NCBI RefSeq assembly: GCF_945957345.1
Contig: NZ_CAMFKW010000031.1
Span: 1 to 64,000 of the forward strand
Origin: an uncultured Allobosea sp.
GTDB taxonomy: Bacteria > Pseudomonadota > Alphaproteobacteria > Rhizobiales > Beijerinckiaceae
DNA length: 64,000 bases
Direction of reading: 5' to 3'
Shown here: positions 7,845-16,509 of the stretch, in pieces
Layout: each line of letters starts with the position of its first letter
Position numbering within the stretch: the first letter of the stretch is position 1
Position numbers and translations under genes: made by a program
Notes under the pieces: generated by a model
The model's input: only the letters and a program-made list of their open reading frames with translations
What the model was told of the DNA's origin: nothing
Database searches by the model: none

Positions 7845-7873
7845 GCATACAATACGATTGTTATATCGTATGC
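7845..7873. promoter_or_regulatory. Palindromic operator candidate for the GntR regulator
   Basis: Two nested inverted repeats share one centre region: GCATAC (7845) with GTATGC (7868), and ATACGAT (7852-7858) with ATCGTAT (7865-7871), both exact. Nearby, ATAATCGCATAC and ATAATCGCACAC form a direct repeat (about 7840 and 7885). The site is AT-rich, lies between the divergent GntR gene and ABC operon, and has the size expected for an FCD-GntR dimer site. Confidence 0.7.
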
Positions 7874-7995
7874 AAGTATGCCTTATAATCGCACACGAAA
7901 GTGGCGCGCAAAGCGCCAGGTGCATAACGGGACGGCAAAAAGCGATCGAGACTCGGCGAGGCCCGCAGGCGCGCCAGCGAAAAGGGGAGAAGTCG

Positions 7996-9564
7996 ATGAA
8001 GAAAGCCTGGTTGCTGGCGGCCGTTGCCGCCTTTGCGCTTACGGGCGCGGCGGAAGCCAAGACGCTGAAATGGGGCGCGCCACGCGAGATCGCTTCGCTC
8101 GATCCCTATTCTTACGGCGAGACCTTCACGCTTTCGGTTCTGAACCATGTCTATGAAGGGCTGGTGCGCTATACCGGCGACCTCAAGATCGAGCCGGCGC
8201 TGGCGGAATCCTGGGAGACGGTCTCGCCGACGGTATGGCGCTTCCATCTGCGCAAGGGCGTCAAGTTCCACAATGGCGATACGTTCTCTGCTGACGACGT
8301 CATCGCGTCGTTCGCGCGTGTCTCAGACCCGGATTCGCCGCTGAAGGGCAACCTGCCGGCCTACAAATCCTCGAAGAAGATCGACGACTACACCGTCGAA
8401 GTCGAGGTCGACGGCCCCTATCCGCTGCTGCTCAACGATCTGACCAACATCTTTATCTTCGACAAGAAGTGGCTGGAGGCGAACAACGCTCTCAAGCCGA
8501 CCGATTTCGGCAAGGGCATTACCGGCTATCCGACCGATCACACCAACGGCACCGGCCCCTTCATCATCGAGAGCCGCCAGCCCGACGCCAAGACGGTTTT
8601 CGTCAAGAATCCGAATTGGTGGGACAAGCCGCAGCACAATATCGACCGCATCGAGTTCGTGCCGATCACTTCGGCAGCGACCCGCGTCGCGGCGATGCTG
8701 TCGGGTGAGATCGACTTCACCAATGTCGCGCCGCTGCAGGACCTGCCGCGCCTGAAGGCCTCGCCTGAGGTCAAGGTGTTGCAGACCAACGAGCTGCGCT
8801 CGGTGTTCTTCGCCTTCAACATGACGGACAAGCTCATCGAGAGCGACGTCAAGGACAAGAACCCCTTCAAGGACCTTCGTGTCCGCGAGGCGCTCTATCG
8901 CGCCATCGACATCGATGCGGTGCAGAAGCGCGCCATGCGCGGCCTCTCGCGCAATACCGGCGCGCTCGTCGCCCCGGCGATCCCCGGCTACGATCCGTCG
9001 CAGGACGAGCGTCCGCCCTTCGATCTGCCGGGCGCCAAGAAGTTGCTCGCCGATGCCGGCTATCCCAACGGTTTCTCCTTCCAGCTGAACTGCCAGAGCG
9101 ATGCGCTGGTCAATGAGGAGGAGTTCTGCCAGGCGGTCGCCTCGATGTGGTCGCGGGCTGGCTTGAAGCCCAATCTCAGCATGGCGCCGCGCAGCCAGCA
9201 GGGGCCGAAGCGCACCCGCGGCGAATATGATGTGGAATCCTTCGGCTGGGCCAACGAGCCGATGATCGACGCCTATTCCCTGCTCGTGCAGGTCATTCAC
9301 ACCAAGAGCGGCACGGGCGGCGTCTTCAACACGGGCGGCTGGGGCAATGCCAAGATGGACGCGCTGATCGACAAGGCCGGCGTCGAATTCGATACGGGCA
9401 AGCGTATCGAGCTGATGAAGCAGGTGCTGAAGATGGCGAAGGATGACCACATGTTCATCCCGCTGCATCAGCAGCCGATGGCCTGGGCGATGCGGACGAG
9501 CGTCGAGAACGTGGTGCAGGCCTCCGACAACAAGCCGCGCCTCTGGCTGACCAAGCTGAAGTGA
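7996..9564 (+). CDS. ABC transporter substrate-binding protein, family 5 (DppA/OppA type)
   Basis: 522 residues from MKKAWLLAAVAAF. ATG 7996 has GGGGAGA upstream; the track ORF starts far earlier inside the operator region. A clear Sec signal peptide ends at AAEA, so the protein is periplasmic. The body matches the family 5 solute-binding proteins (PREIASLDPYSYGE, then VYEGLVRYTGDLKIEPALAESW), which bind peptides, nickel, glutathione or other small organic compounds. It is the first gene of an operon with two permeases, two amidohydrolases and two ATPases. That context suggests the ligand is the amidohydrolase substrate, not a peptide. Confidence 0.93.
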   Translation: MKKAWLLAAVAAFALTGAAEAKTLKWGAPREIASLDPYSYGETFTLSVLNHVYEGLVRYTGDLKIEPALAESWETVSPTVWRFHLRKGVKFHNGDTFSADDVIASFARVSDPDSPLKGNLPAYKSSKKIDDYTVEVEVDGPYPLLLNDLTNIFIFDKKWLEANNALKPTDFGKGITGYPTDHTNGTGPFIIESRQPDAKTVFVKNPNWWDKPQHNIDRIEFVPITSAATRVAAMLSGEIDFTNVAPLQDLPRLKASPEVKVLQTNELRSVFFAFNMTDKLIESDVKDKNPFKDLRVREALYRAIDIDAVQKRAMRGLSRNTGALVAPAIPGYDPSQDERPPFDLPGAKKLLADAGYPNGFSFQLNCQSDALVNEEEFCQAVASMWSRAGLKPNLSMAPRSQQGPKRTRGEYDVESFGWANEPMIDAYSLLVQVIHTKSGTGGVFNTGGWGNAKMDALIDKAGVEFDTGKRIELMKQVLKMAKDDHMFIPLHQQPMAWAMRTSVENVVQASDNKPRLWLTKLK

Positions 9565-9578
9565 GGCTGAGGCGGATG

Positions 9579-9721
9579 CCATCATTCCGGGGCGCTGCAC
9601 GGCAGCGAGCCCGGAATCCATGAACGCAAGTGGTGCCGCCGCAGTGATGGCGGCACCGTTTCATGGATTGCGGCGGCATTCATGGCTTCCGGGCTCTTCG
9701 CTGCGCGAGGCCCCGGAATGG
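9579..9721. repeat. Long intergenic palindrome inside the ABC operon
   Basis: The outer arms are ATTCCGGGGC and GCCCCGGAAT. An inner pair (ATCCATGAA with TTTCATGGAT) and the sequence GTGGTGCCGCC / GGCGGCACC make a long multi-arm hairpin. It lies between the SBP and first permease genes, where such structures often lower downstream expression relative to the binding protein. It looks like a third repeat family. Confidence 0.7.
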
Positions 9722-9752
9722 TGTCAAGATTTTCGAGACCGGAGAGCACCCT

Positions 9753-10745
9753 ATGCCGGCCTTTCTCCTCAAGCGTCTTCTGAACGCTGCGGGCGTCATG
9801 CTCGCCGTGGCGTTCCTGGCCTTCCTCTGCTTCCGCTTCGTCGGCGATCCCGTCGATCTGATGCTGAACGAGCAGGCTAGCCAGCAGCAGCGCGACGAGC
9901 TGCGGACCCGCCTGGGCCTCGACAAGGGCTTCGTGCTGCAGTTCGCGACCTTCGTGAAAAACGCCGCGCAAGGTGATTTCGGCATCTCCTATCGCAATCA
10001 GAAGGACGTCTTCTCGCTGATCTCGGACCGCTTCCCGGCGACTTTCGAGCTCGTGCTGGTCGCGACCTTCCTGTCGCTCTTCGTCGGCATCCCGCTCGGG
10101 GTCTACACCGCGATCCGACGAGAAAGCCTGCCAGCCAAGGCCTTGCAGTTCATTTCGGTGCTGGGTGTCTCCCTGCCCAGCTTCGCGCTCGGCATCCTCT
10201 TCATCCTGGTCTTCTCGGTGACGCTGCAATGGCTGCCGGCCTTCGGCCGCGGCGAGGTCGTGCAGATCGGCTGGTGGAGCACGGGCCTGCTCACCGCGTC
10301 GGGCCGCAAGGCGCTGATCCTGCCCGGCATCACGCTCTCGCTCTTCCAGATCACGCTGGTGATGCGCCTCGTCCGCGCCGAGATGCTGGAGACGATGCGG
10401 ACCGACTTCATCCGTTTCGCCCGGGCGCGCGGGCTGCCGTCCCGTGCAGTCCATTTCGGCCATGCGCTGCGCAACTGCCTGATGCCGGTCATCACCGTCA
10501 CCGGCTTGCAAATCGGCAATCTGATCGCCTTCGCGCTGGTCACCGAGACGGTGTTCCAGTGGCCGGGCATGGGCATGCTCTTCGTCCAGGCGGTGACCTT
10601 CGTCGATATCCCGGTGATGGCGGCCTATCTGATCGTCGTTTCCTTCATCTTCGTTACGCTCAACACGCTGGTCGACCTGACCTATGCCTGGGTCGATCCG
10701 CGCCTGCGCGAGGACGCGCTGACGGGAGGCGCAAATGCCCGCTGA
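9753..10745 (+). CDS. ABC transporter permease (DppB type)
   Basis: 330 residues from MPAFLLKRLLNAAGV. The track start at 9663 reads through the intergenic palindrome and is rejected. This inner-membrane subunit has about six hydrophobic segments and the usual N-terminal DppB features (FRFVGDPVDLM, then GLDKGFVLQF). The EAA-like loop is present as RARGLPSRAVHFGHALRNCLMP, which contacts the ATPase. It pairs with the next gene, which it overlaps by 11 bases. Confidence 0.93.
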   Translation: MPAFLLKRLLNAAGVMLAVAFLAFLCFRFVGDPVDLMLNEQASQQQRDELRTRLGLDKGFVLQFATFVKNAAQGDFGISYRNQKDVFSLISDRFPATFELVLVATFLSLFVGIPLGVYTAIRRESLPAKALQFISVLGVSLPSFALGILFILVFSVTLQWLPAFGRGEVVQIGWWSTGLLTASGRKALILPGITLSLFQITLVMRLVRAEMLETMRTDFIRFARARGLPSRAVHFGHALRNCLMPVITVTGLQIGNLIAFALVTETVFQWPGMGMLFVQAVTFVDIPVMAAYLIVVSFIFVTLNTLVDLTYAWVDPRLREDALTGGANAR

Positions 10746-11670
10746 CACCGTGAAAACCCCCGGCCGCCTGCGCCGCTTCCTCGACAGCGACATCGGCTGG
10801 AGCTTCTGCCACACGCCGGTGGCCTGGCTCTCGGCGCTGGTGCTGGTGCTGCTTGTCCTGACCGCGCTCTTCGCCCCGCTGATCGCGCCGCAGAACCCCT
10901 TCGATCTCAGCCAGATCTTCATCGACAAGGCCGAGATTCCGCCGATCTGGCAGGAGGGCGGCGAATGGCCCTTCCTGCTCGGCACCGATCCGCAGGGGCG
11001 CGACGTGCTCTCGGCCATCCTCTACGGCTCGCGCGTCTCGCTGATCATCGGCTCCGCGGCGGTGATGGTCTCGATGCTGGTCGGCGTCTCGATCGGCCTC
11101 TGCGCCGGCTTCTATGGCGGGCGCGTCGACAACCTCCTGATGCGCGTCGGCGATACCGTGCTCTCGATCCCGACGCTGCTGATGGCGATCCTGGTCTCGG
11201 CGATCTTCCGCGAGATGCTGCCGCCGGCTCTGCGCGAGCCCTTCTCCGCCGTGGTGCTGGTGCTCTCGATCGCGCTGACGAGCTGGGTCCAGTACGCCCG
11301 CACCGTGCGCGCGCTGACCATGGTCGAGCGCCGCAAGGAATATGTGCTGGCCGCCCGCATCATCAAGGTGCCGGCGACGCGGATCATGGGCCGCCACATC
11401 CTGCCCAACACGATGACGCCGGTGCTGGTTTCCGCGACGCTGAGTCTCGGCCTCGCCATCCTCTCGGAGGCGACGCTCTCCTTCCTCGGCGTCGGCATGC
11501 CGATCACCCAGCCCTCGCTCGGCACGCTGATCCGCATCGGCAACCAGTACCTGTTCTCCGGCTCCTGGTGGCTCGTCGTCTTCCCCTCGCTCCAGCTCGG
11601 TCTGATCGTGCTCTCGGTCAATCTGCTCGGCGACTGGCTGCGCGACGCGCTGAACCCGAAGCTGCGCTGA
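10735..11670 (+). CDS. ABC transporter permease (DppC type)
   Basis: 311 residues, overlapping the previous permease gene by 11 bases. It has the DppC N-terminal cytoplasmic segment, a first membrane span and then a periplasmic stretch ending in FLLGTDPQGRDVLSAILYGSRVSL, a hallmark of this subunit. The EAA loop follows as VLAARIIKVPATRIMGRHILPN. Five or six membrane segments are visible. With the DppB-type subunit it should form the transmembrane channel of the importer. Confidence 0.93.
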   Translation: MPADTVKTPGRLRRFLDSDIGWSFCHTPVAWLSALVLVLLVLTALFAPLIAPQNPFDLSQIFIDKAEIPPIWQEGGEWPFLLGTDPQGRDVLSAILYGSRVSLIIGSAAVMVSMLVGVSIGLCAGFYGGRVDNLLMRVGDTVLSIPTLLMAILVSAIFREMLPPALREPFSAVVLVLSIALTSWVQYARTVRALTMVERRKEYVLAARIIKVPATRIMGRHILPNTMTPVLVSATLSLGLAILSEATLSFLGVGMPITQPSLGTLIRIGNQYLFSGSWWLVVFPSLQLGLIVLSVNLLGDWLRDALNPKLR

Positions 11671-11702
11671 CCATCATAAGAAACCACGAGGATACGCCTG
11701 CG

Positions 11703-12899
11703 ATGACTGCCTCTCTCCTCATCCGCAATGTCAGGCCGAATGCCGGGCCGGCACTCGACATCCTGATCGAGAACGGCCGCATCAGCCGGATGGCGAAGGA
11801 CATCGCCGCTCCTGCCGGCGTGACGGTCGAGGATGGCCGCGGCGACATCGCCATCCCCGGTCTGGTCGAGGCCCACGCCCATCTCGACAAGAGCCTCTGG
11901 GGCATGGCCTGGTACGTCAACGAGGTCGGCCCGAAGCTGCTCGACAAGATCGACAACGAGCGCGAGAGCAAGAAGCGCCTCGATCTCGATCCGGCCCGCC
12001 AGTCGGCGCGCCAGACCGTCCAGTCCTCGACGATGGGCTCGACCCATACCCGCAGCCATGCCGATGTCGACACCGAGCTCGGGCTCTGGGGCGTCGAGGG
12101 CATCATGAAGACCCGCGAGGACTACGCGGACATCATGGACATCGAGCTCGTCGCCTTCCCGCAATCGGGCCTGCTGCGCCGTCCGGGCACGCTGGAATTG
12201 ATGCATGAGGCGATGAAGGCCGGCTGTGAGATCGTCGGCGGCCTCGATCCCTGCGCCATCGACCGCGACCCCAAGGGCCATCTCGATGCGATCTTCGGGC
12301 TGTGCCAGACCTATGGCCGCCCGCTCGACATCCACCTGCACGAGCCCGGCGAGATGGGCCTGTTCTCGCTCGACCTGATCATAGAGCGCACCCGCGCGCT
12401 CGGCATGAAGGGCAAGGTCACCGTCAGCCACGCCTTCTGCCTGGGCACCGCGCCGGAACTGGTCGATCCCGTGATCCCGCAGCTCGCCGAGCTCGATATC
12501 GCGATCATGACCACGGCGCCGGCCCGCAACACCGCGCCGGCCGTCAAGAAACTGCTCGATGCCGGCATCCGCGTCTGCTCGGGCTCGGACGGCATCCGCG
12601 ACACCTGGGGCCCCTATGGCAATGCCGACATGGTCGAGCGCGCCATGTTCATCGGCCTGCGCAACAATTTCCGCCGCGACGACGAGGTCGAGCTGGGCTT
12701 GCACGTCTGCACCACCGGCGGCGCCCAGGTGATGGAGATCGCCGATTACGGCCTCGCCGAGGGCAAGATCGCCGATCTCGTCATCATGCCCGGCCAGAGC
12801 CTGACGGATATCGTCGTGACCCGTTCGCCCAAGCGCCGCGTGATCAAGCGCGGCAAGATCGTCGCCCGTGACGGCGTTTCCGTGAGGACTGCCCCGTGA
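11703..12899 (+). CDS. Amidohydrolase, cytosine deaminase/AtzC-like
   Basis: 398 residues from MTASLLIRNVRPNAG; the track ORF starts at 10965 in a shadow frame of the permease. It is a cytoplasmic metal-dependent TIM-barrel hydrolase. The metal motif VEAHAHLDKSLWG, the middle segments THTRSHADVDTELG and IELVAFPQSGLL, DIHLHEPGEMG, VSHAFCLG and the Asp in GSDGIRDTWGPYG all align by eye with cytosine deaminase and the triazine enzyme AtzC. It should hydrolyse a C-N bond on a heterocycle or amide. It begins 32 bases after the permease stop, and its TGA overlaps the GTG start of the next gene. Confidence 0.9.
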   Translation: MTASLLIRNVRPNAGPALDILIENGRISRMAKDIAAPAGVTVEDGRGDIAIPGLVEAHAHLDKSLWGMAWYVNEVGPKLLDKIDNERESKKRLDLDPARQSARQTVQSSTMGSTHTRSHADVDTELGLWGVEGIMKTREDYADIMDIELVAFPQSGLLRRPGTLELMHEAMKAGCEIVGGLDPCAIDRDPKGHLDAIFGLCQTYGRPLDIHLHEPGEMGLFSLDLIIERTRALGMKGKVTVSHAFCLGTAPELVDPVIPQLAELDIAIMTTAPARNTAPAVKKLLDAGIRVCSGSDGIRDTWGPYGNADMVERAMFIGLRNNFRRDDEVELGLHVCTTGGAQVMEIADYGLAEGKIADLVIMPGQSLTDIVVTRSPKRRVIKRGKIVARDGVSVRTAP

Positions 12900-14401
12900 G
12901 CCTGCAAGCCAAGAAGCGGCCCGAAGGCCGCATCCTGATGACCGCGCGCTGGGTCGTCGGACACAAGGACGGCCGCCATCGCCTCTACGAGAACGGCGAA
13001 GTGGTGTTCGAGAACGGCGAGGTCGTCTTCGTCGGCCATGGTTTCCCGGGCGAAGTCGCCCGTCGCATCGATTACGGCCATGCCCTGATCGGGCCGGGCT
13101 TCGTCGATTGCGACGCGCTCTCCGACCTCGACACCACCATCCTCGGCTATGACAACCAGCCGGCCTGGAAGAAGGGCCGCGTCTGGCCGCGCAGCTATCT
13201 CGAGGCCGGCCCTTACGAGATGTATACGCGCGAGGAACTGGCCTTCCAGAAGCGCTATGCCTTCTCCCAATTGATCCGCAACGGCATCACCACCGCGCTG
13301 CCGATCGCCTCGCTGTTCTACCGCGCCTGGGGCGAGACGGTGCAGGAATTCGAGGATGCGGCCGAAGCGGCTGCCGATCTCGGCATGCGCGCCTATCTCG
13401 GCCCGGCCTATCGCACCGGCAATCAGGTCGTCGAGAGCGACGGCCGCGTCGTCACCTATTACGAGGAGGAGCGCGGCCTCGCCGAACTCGACGCGGCCAT
13501 CGACTTCGCGAAGCGCCATGAGGGCGAAGCCGGCGGGCTGATCCGCGCCATGTTCGCGCCGGACCGCATCGAGACCTCGACGGCCGAGTTGCTGCGCCGC
13601 ACGTCCGCCGCCTCGCGCGAGCTCGACATTCCCGTCCGGCTCCATTGCTGCCAGTCGAAGATCGAGTACGACCTCGTCCTCGCCCAGCACGGCATGAGCC
13701 CGCCGGAATGGCTGGAGAGCCTCGGCTTCCTCAACGAGCGCTGCCTGCTGCCGCATGGCACCGTCGTCTCCGGCAGCCGCCTGATCGACCGTCCCGGCCG
13801 CGATCTCGAGATCATCCGCGATTCCGGCGCGAGCATCGTGCATTGCCCGCTCGTCTCGGGCCGGCACGGCAACAGCATCAACCATTTCGGCAGCTATCGC
13901 GCCATGGGCCTGAACATCGCCATGGGCACCGATACCGCCCCGCCGGACATGGTGATGAACATGCAGACCGGCATGATCCTCTCCCGCACCATGGCCGGCA
14001 ATGTCGGCGCCGTGCGCTCCGAGGATTACTACGACGCCGCGACCATCGGTGGCGCGGATGCGCTGCAGCGTCCCGATCTTGGCCGCCTCCAGCCGGGTTC
14101 GCGCGCCGACATCACCGTCTTCGAGTTCGACCGGCCGCATAGTGGGCAGGTCATCGACCCCATCCAGACGATGATGCTGACCGGCCATGGCCGCGATTTC
14201 GCGACGGTGGTGATCGACGGCCGCTTCGTCATGGAGAACCGGGCGATCCCCGGCCAGGACGAGGCCGCCGACAATGCCCGCGCCCAGAAGCAGTTCGAGG
14301 GCGTGATGGCGCGCTATCCCGAGCGCACGCTCGGCCACCCGCCGATGAGCGAGATATTCTCGTCGAGCTACGCGATCGAACGCAGCGAGGCCTCTGCATG
14401 A
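12896..14401 (+). CDS. Amidohydrolase superfamily protein (chlorohydrolase-like), HxH motif altered
   Basis: 501 residues starting at GTG 12896 (GTGA overlap with the previous stop). It follows the AtzA/TrzN/guanine-deaminase-like fold: an N-terminal beta sandwich, a barrel with VRLHCCQSK (strand 5 His), LLPHGTVVSGS (strand 6 His) and MGTDTAPPDMV (strand 8 Asp), then the C-terminal strand LQPGSRADITVFE. The strand 1 HxH motif that normally binds the metal (PGFVDxHxH) is GPGFVDCDALSD, with no histidine. So either the metal is bound differently or this is a specialised or inactive relative. It is encoded between the AtzC-like gene and the ATPases and probably acts on the imported compound or its product. 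Confidence 0.85.
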   Translation: MSLQAKKRPEGRILMTARWVVGHKDGRHRLYENGEVVFENGEVVFVGHGFPGEVARRIDYGHALIGPGFVDCDALSDLDTTILGYDNQPAWKKGRVWPRSYLEAGPYEMYTREELAFQKRYAFSQLIRNGITTALPIASLFYRAWGETVQEFEDAAEAAADLGMRAYLGPAYRTGNQVVESDGRVVTYYEEERGLAELDAAIDFAKRHEGEAGGLIRAMFAPDRIETSTAELLRRTSAASRELDIPVRLHCCQSKIEYDLVLAQHGMSPPEWLESLGFLNERCLLPHGTVVSGSRLIDRPGRDLEIIRDSGASIVHCPLVSGRHGNSINHFGSYRAMGLNIAMGTDTAPPDMVMNMQTGMILSRTMAGNVGAVRSEDYYDAATIGGADALQRPDLGRLQPGSRADITVFEFDRPHSGQVIDPIQTMMLTGHGRDFATVVIDGRFVMENRAIPGQDEAADNARAQKQFEGVMARYPERTLGHPPMSEIFSSSYAIERSEASA

Positions 14402-15387
14402 ACGCCCCCGCCGCCCAGCCTCTCCTGTCCGTCCGCGACCTGCGCATCGTCTTCGATGGCCGCCACGGCCCGTTGACCGCGCTGGACGGCGTGTCCTTCG
14501 ACATCGCGCCGGGCGAGATCCTCGGCATGGTCGGCGAGTCCGGAGCGGGCAAGTCCCTGACCGGCACGGCGGTGATCGGCCTGCTCGATCCGCCGGGCCG
14601 CATCGCCGGCGGCGAGATCCATCTCGCCGGCCAGCGCATCGACAACCTCCCGGCGGAAGCGATGCGCAAGCTGCGCGGCCGGCGCATCGGCGCGATCTTC
14701 CAGGACCCGCTGACCTCGCTGCACCCCCTGCTCAAGGTCGGCGACCAGCTCGTCGAGACCATCCTGACCCATCTGCCGGTCAGCCGGGCGGAGGCGCGCA
14801 AGCGTGCGCTCGATCTGCTCAAGGAGGTCGGCATTCCCGCCGCCGAGACGCGGATCGACCATTTCCCGCACCAGTTCTCCGGCGGCATGCGCCAGCGCGT
14901 CGTCATCGCGCTCGCGCTCTGCGCCGAGCCCTCGCTGATCATCGCCGACGAGCCGACGACCGCGCTCGACGTCTCGATCCAGGCGCAGATCACCACCTTG
15001 CTGAAGCGGCTCTGCCGCGAGCACGGCACGGCGATCATGCTGGTCACCCACGACATGGGCGTCATCGCCGAGACCGCCGATCGGGTTGCGGTGATGTATG
15101 CCGGCCGCATCGTCGAGATTGGCCCGGCCGAGGGGGTGACGCGTCGGCCGAGCCATCCCTATACGGCCGGCCTGATGGCCTCGATCCCGAGCGTCCATGC
15201 CCGTCACGAGCACCTCAACCAGATCGACGGTGCCATGCCGCGCCTCAACGCCATCCCGCCGGGCTGCGCCTTCAACCCGCGCTGCGGCAAGGCGGAGGCC
15301 TTCTGCCGCGAGCACAAGCCCGGCCTGCCTCTGGCCGGGCATGCTGCCGCCTGCCATTTCCCCCTGAAGGAGGCGGTCCATGCTTGA
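14398..15387 (+). CDS. ABC transporter ATP-binding protein (DppD type)
   Basis: 329 residues; ATGA overlap with the amidohydrolase stop. Walker A is GESGAGKS, the signature SGGMRQR, and Walker B LIIADEPTTALD, followed by a switch histidine in LVTHDMGV. The C-terminal oligopeptide/dipeptide-type extension (GCAFNPRCGKAEAFC) contains the cysteines typical of the DppD/OppD group. It should drive import together with the DppF-type subunit encoded next. Confidence 0.95.
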   Translation: MNAPAAQPLLSVRDLRIVFDGRHGPLTALDGVSFDIAPGEILGMVGESGAGKSLTGTAVIGLLDPPGRIAGGEIHLAGQRIDNLPAEAMRKLRGRRIGAIFQDPLTSLHPLLKVGDQLVETILTHLPVSRAEARKRALDLLKEVGIPAAETRIDHFPHQFSGGMRQRVVIALALCAEPSLIIADEPTTALDVSIQAQITTLLKRLCREHGTAIMLVTHDMGVIAETADRVAVMYAGRIVEIGPAEGVTRRPSHPYTAGLMASIPSVHARHEHLNQIDGAMPRLNAIPPGCAFNPRCGKAEAFCREHKPGLPLAGHAAACHFPLKEAVHA

Positions 15388-16384
15388 CCAGGCAGCGACG
15401 CTCGCCTCGGCCCGGGTCGCCGGCGACGACATAATCCTCGATGTCGCCGCGGCCTGCTGCCGCTTCGACGTTTCGGCGCCGGCCCTGTCGCGGCTGTTTT
15501 CGCATGAGCCGCGGCGCATCCTGCGCGCGGTCGAGAACGTCTCCTTGACGGTCCGGCGCGGCACCACCTTCAGCATCGTCGGCGAGTCCGGCTGCGGAAA
15601 ATCGACGCTCGCCCGCATGGTCGTCGGCCTCCAGCGCCCGACCGAGGGCAAGCTGAGTTTCCGCGACATCCGTCGCGCTGACGGCACGATCGGTCCGCCG
15701 CGCGTGCAGATGATCTTCCAGGACCCCTATGCCTCGCTCAATCCGCGCTGGCGTGTCGGCGACATCATCGCCGAGCCGATCCGCGAGCTGAAGCTCAGGT
15801 CGGACGAGGCGGCGGTCCAGCAGCGCGTCGGCGATCTGCTGGAAGTGGTCGGCCTGTCGCGCACCGATGCGAGCCGCTATCCGCACGCCTTCTCCGGCGG
15901 CCAGCGCCAGCGCATCTCGATTGCGCGTGCGCTTGCGACCGAGGCCGATTTCCTCGTCTGCGACGAGCCGACCTCGGCGCTCGACGTTTCCGTGCAGGCG
16001 CAGATCCTCAACCTGATGGTCCGGCTGCAGAAGGAATTCGGGCTGACCTATCTTTTCATCAGCCACAATCTCTCGGTCGTCCGGCACATGTCGGACGATC
16101 TTGCGATCATGTATCTCGGCCGTTTCGTCGAAGCGGGCCCGGCCGAGCAGGTCTTCACCCGGCCGCAGCACCCCTATACGCGCCTGCTGCTCGACACGAT
16201 CCCCGATGTCGAGCAGCCGAACCGGGAGCGCCGGCCGATGTCGGGCGAGGTGCCCAGCCCGATCAGCCCGCCTGCCGGCTGCACCTTCAACCCGCGCTGT
16301 GCGCAGGCCGCCGACCGCTGCCGCGTCGAGCGACCGGAGCTGCGGCAATTGGGCGGTGTCGAGGTGTCCTGCCACTTCGCCTGA
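15380..16384 (+). CDS. ABC transporter ATP-binding protein (DppF type)
   Basis: 334 residues, overlapping the DppD-type gene by 8 bases. Walker A is GESGCGKS, the signature SGGQRQR and Walker B LVCDEPTSALD, with ISHNLSVV as switch region. It ends with the CTFNPRCAQAADRC extension of the oligopeptide importer group. An N-terminal insert of about 30 residues precedes the first strand. It is the last gene of the operon; a family A palindrome follows 19 bases after the stop and may mark the transcript end. Confidence 0.95.
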   Translation: MLDQAATLASARVAGDDIILDVAAACCRFDVSAPALSRLFSHEPRRILRAVENVSLTVRRGTTFSIVGESGCGKSTLARMVVGLQRPTEGKLSFRDIRRADGTIGPPRVQMIFQDPYASLNPRWRVGDIIAEPIRELKLRSDEAAVQQRVGDLLEVVGLSRTDASRYPHAFSGGQRQRISIARALATEADFLVCDEPTSALDVSVQAQILNLMVRLQKEFGLTYLFISHNLSVVRHMSDDLAIMYLGRFVEAGPAEQVFTRPQHPYTRLLLDTIPDVEQPNRERRPMSGEVPSPISPPAGCTFNPRCAQAADRCRVERPELRQLGGVEVSCHFA

Positions 16385-16403
16385 GGCGAATGGCCCGCTC
16401 CGT

Positions 16404-16495
16404 CATGGTCGGGCCTGTCCCGACCATCCACGGCTTCCCTGGCCGAAGGCGGTGTTCAAGACGTGGATGCTCGCCACAAGGGCGAGCATGACGGT
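16404..16495. repeat. Palindromic intergenic repeat, family A, copy 2
   Basis: It begins GTCATGGTCGGGCCTGTCC and ends GCCACAAGGGCGAGCATGAC, with the CAAGACGTGGATGC arm before the end. It has the same layout as the copies at 2459, 27655 and 37250. It lies between the convergent ABC operon and osmC gene. Confidence 0.85.
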
Positions 16496-16509
16496 GTGGA
16501 CCGTGGCTC

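Noticed and set aside
8323-9621. 432-residue minus ORF opposite the substrate-binding protein
   Set aside because: Antisense shadow of a clear family 5 SBP; no homology pattern.
11112-12704. 530-residue minus ORF opposite the permease and amidohydrolase
   Set aside because: Antisense shadow; it crosses two well-supported genes.
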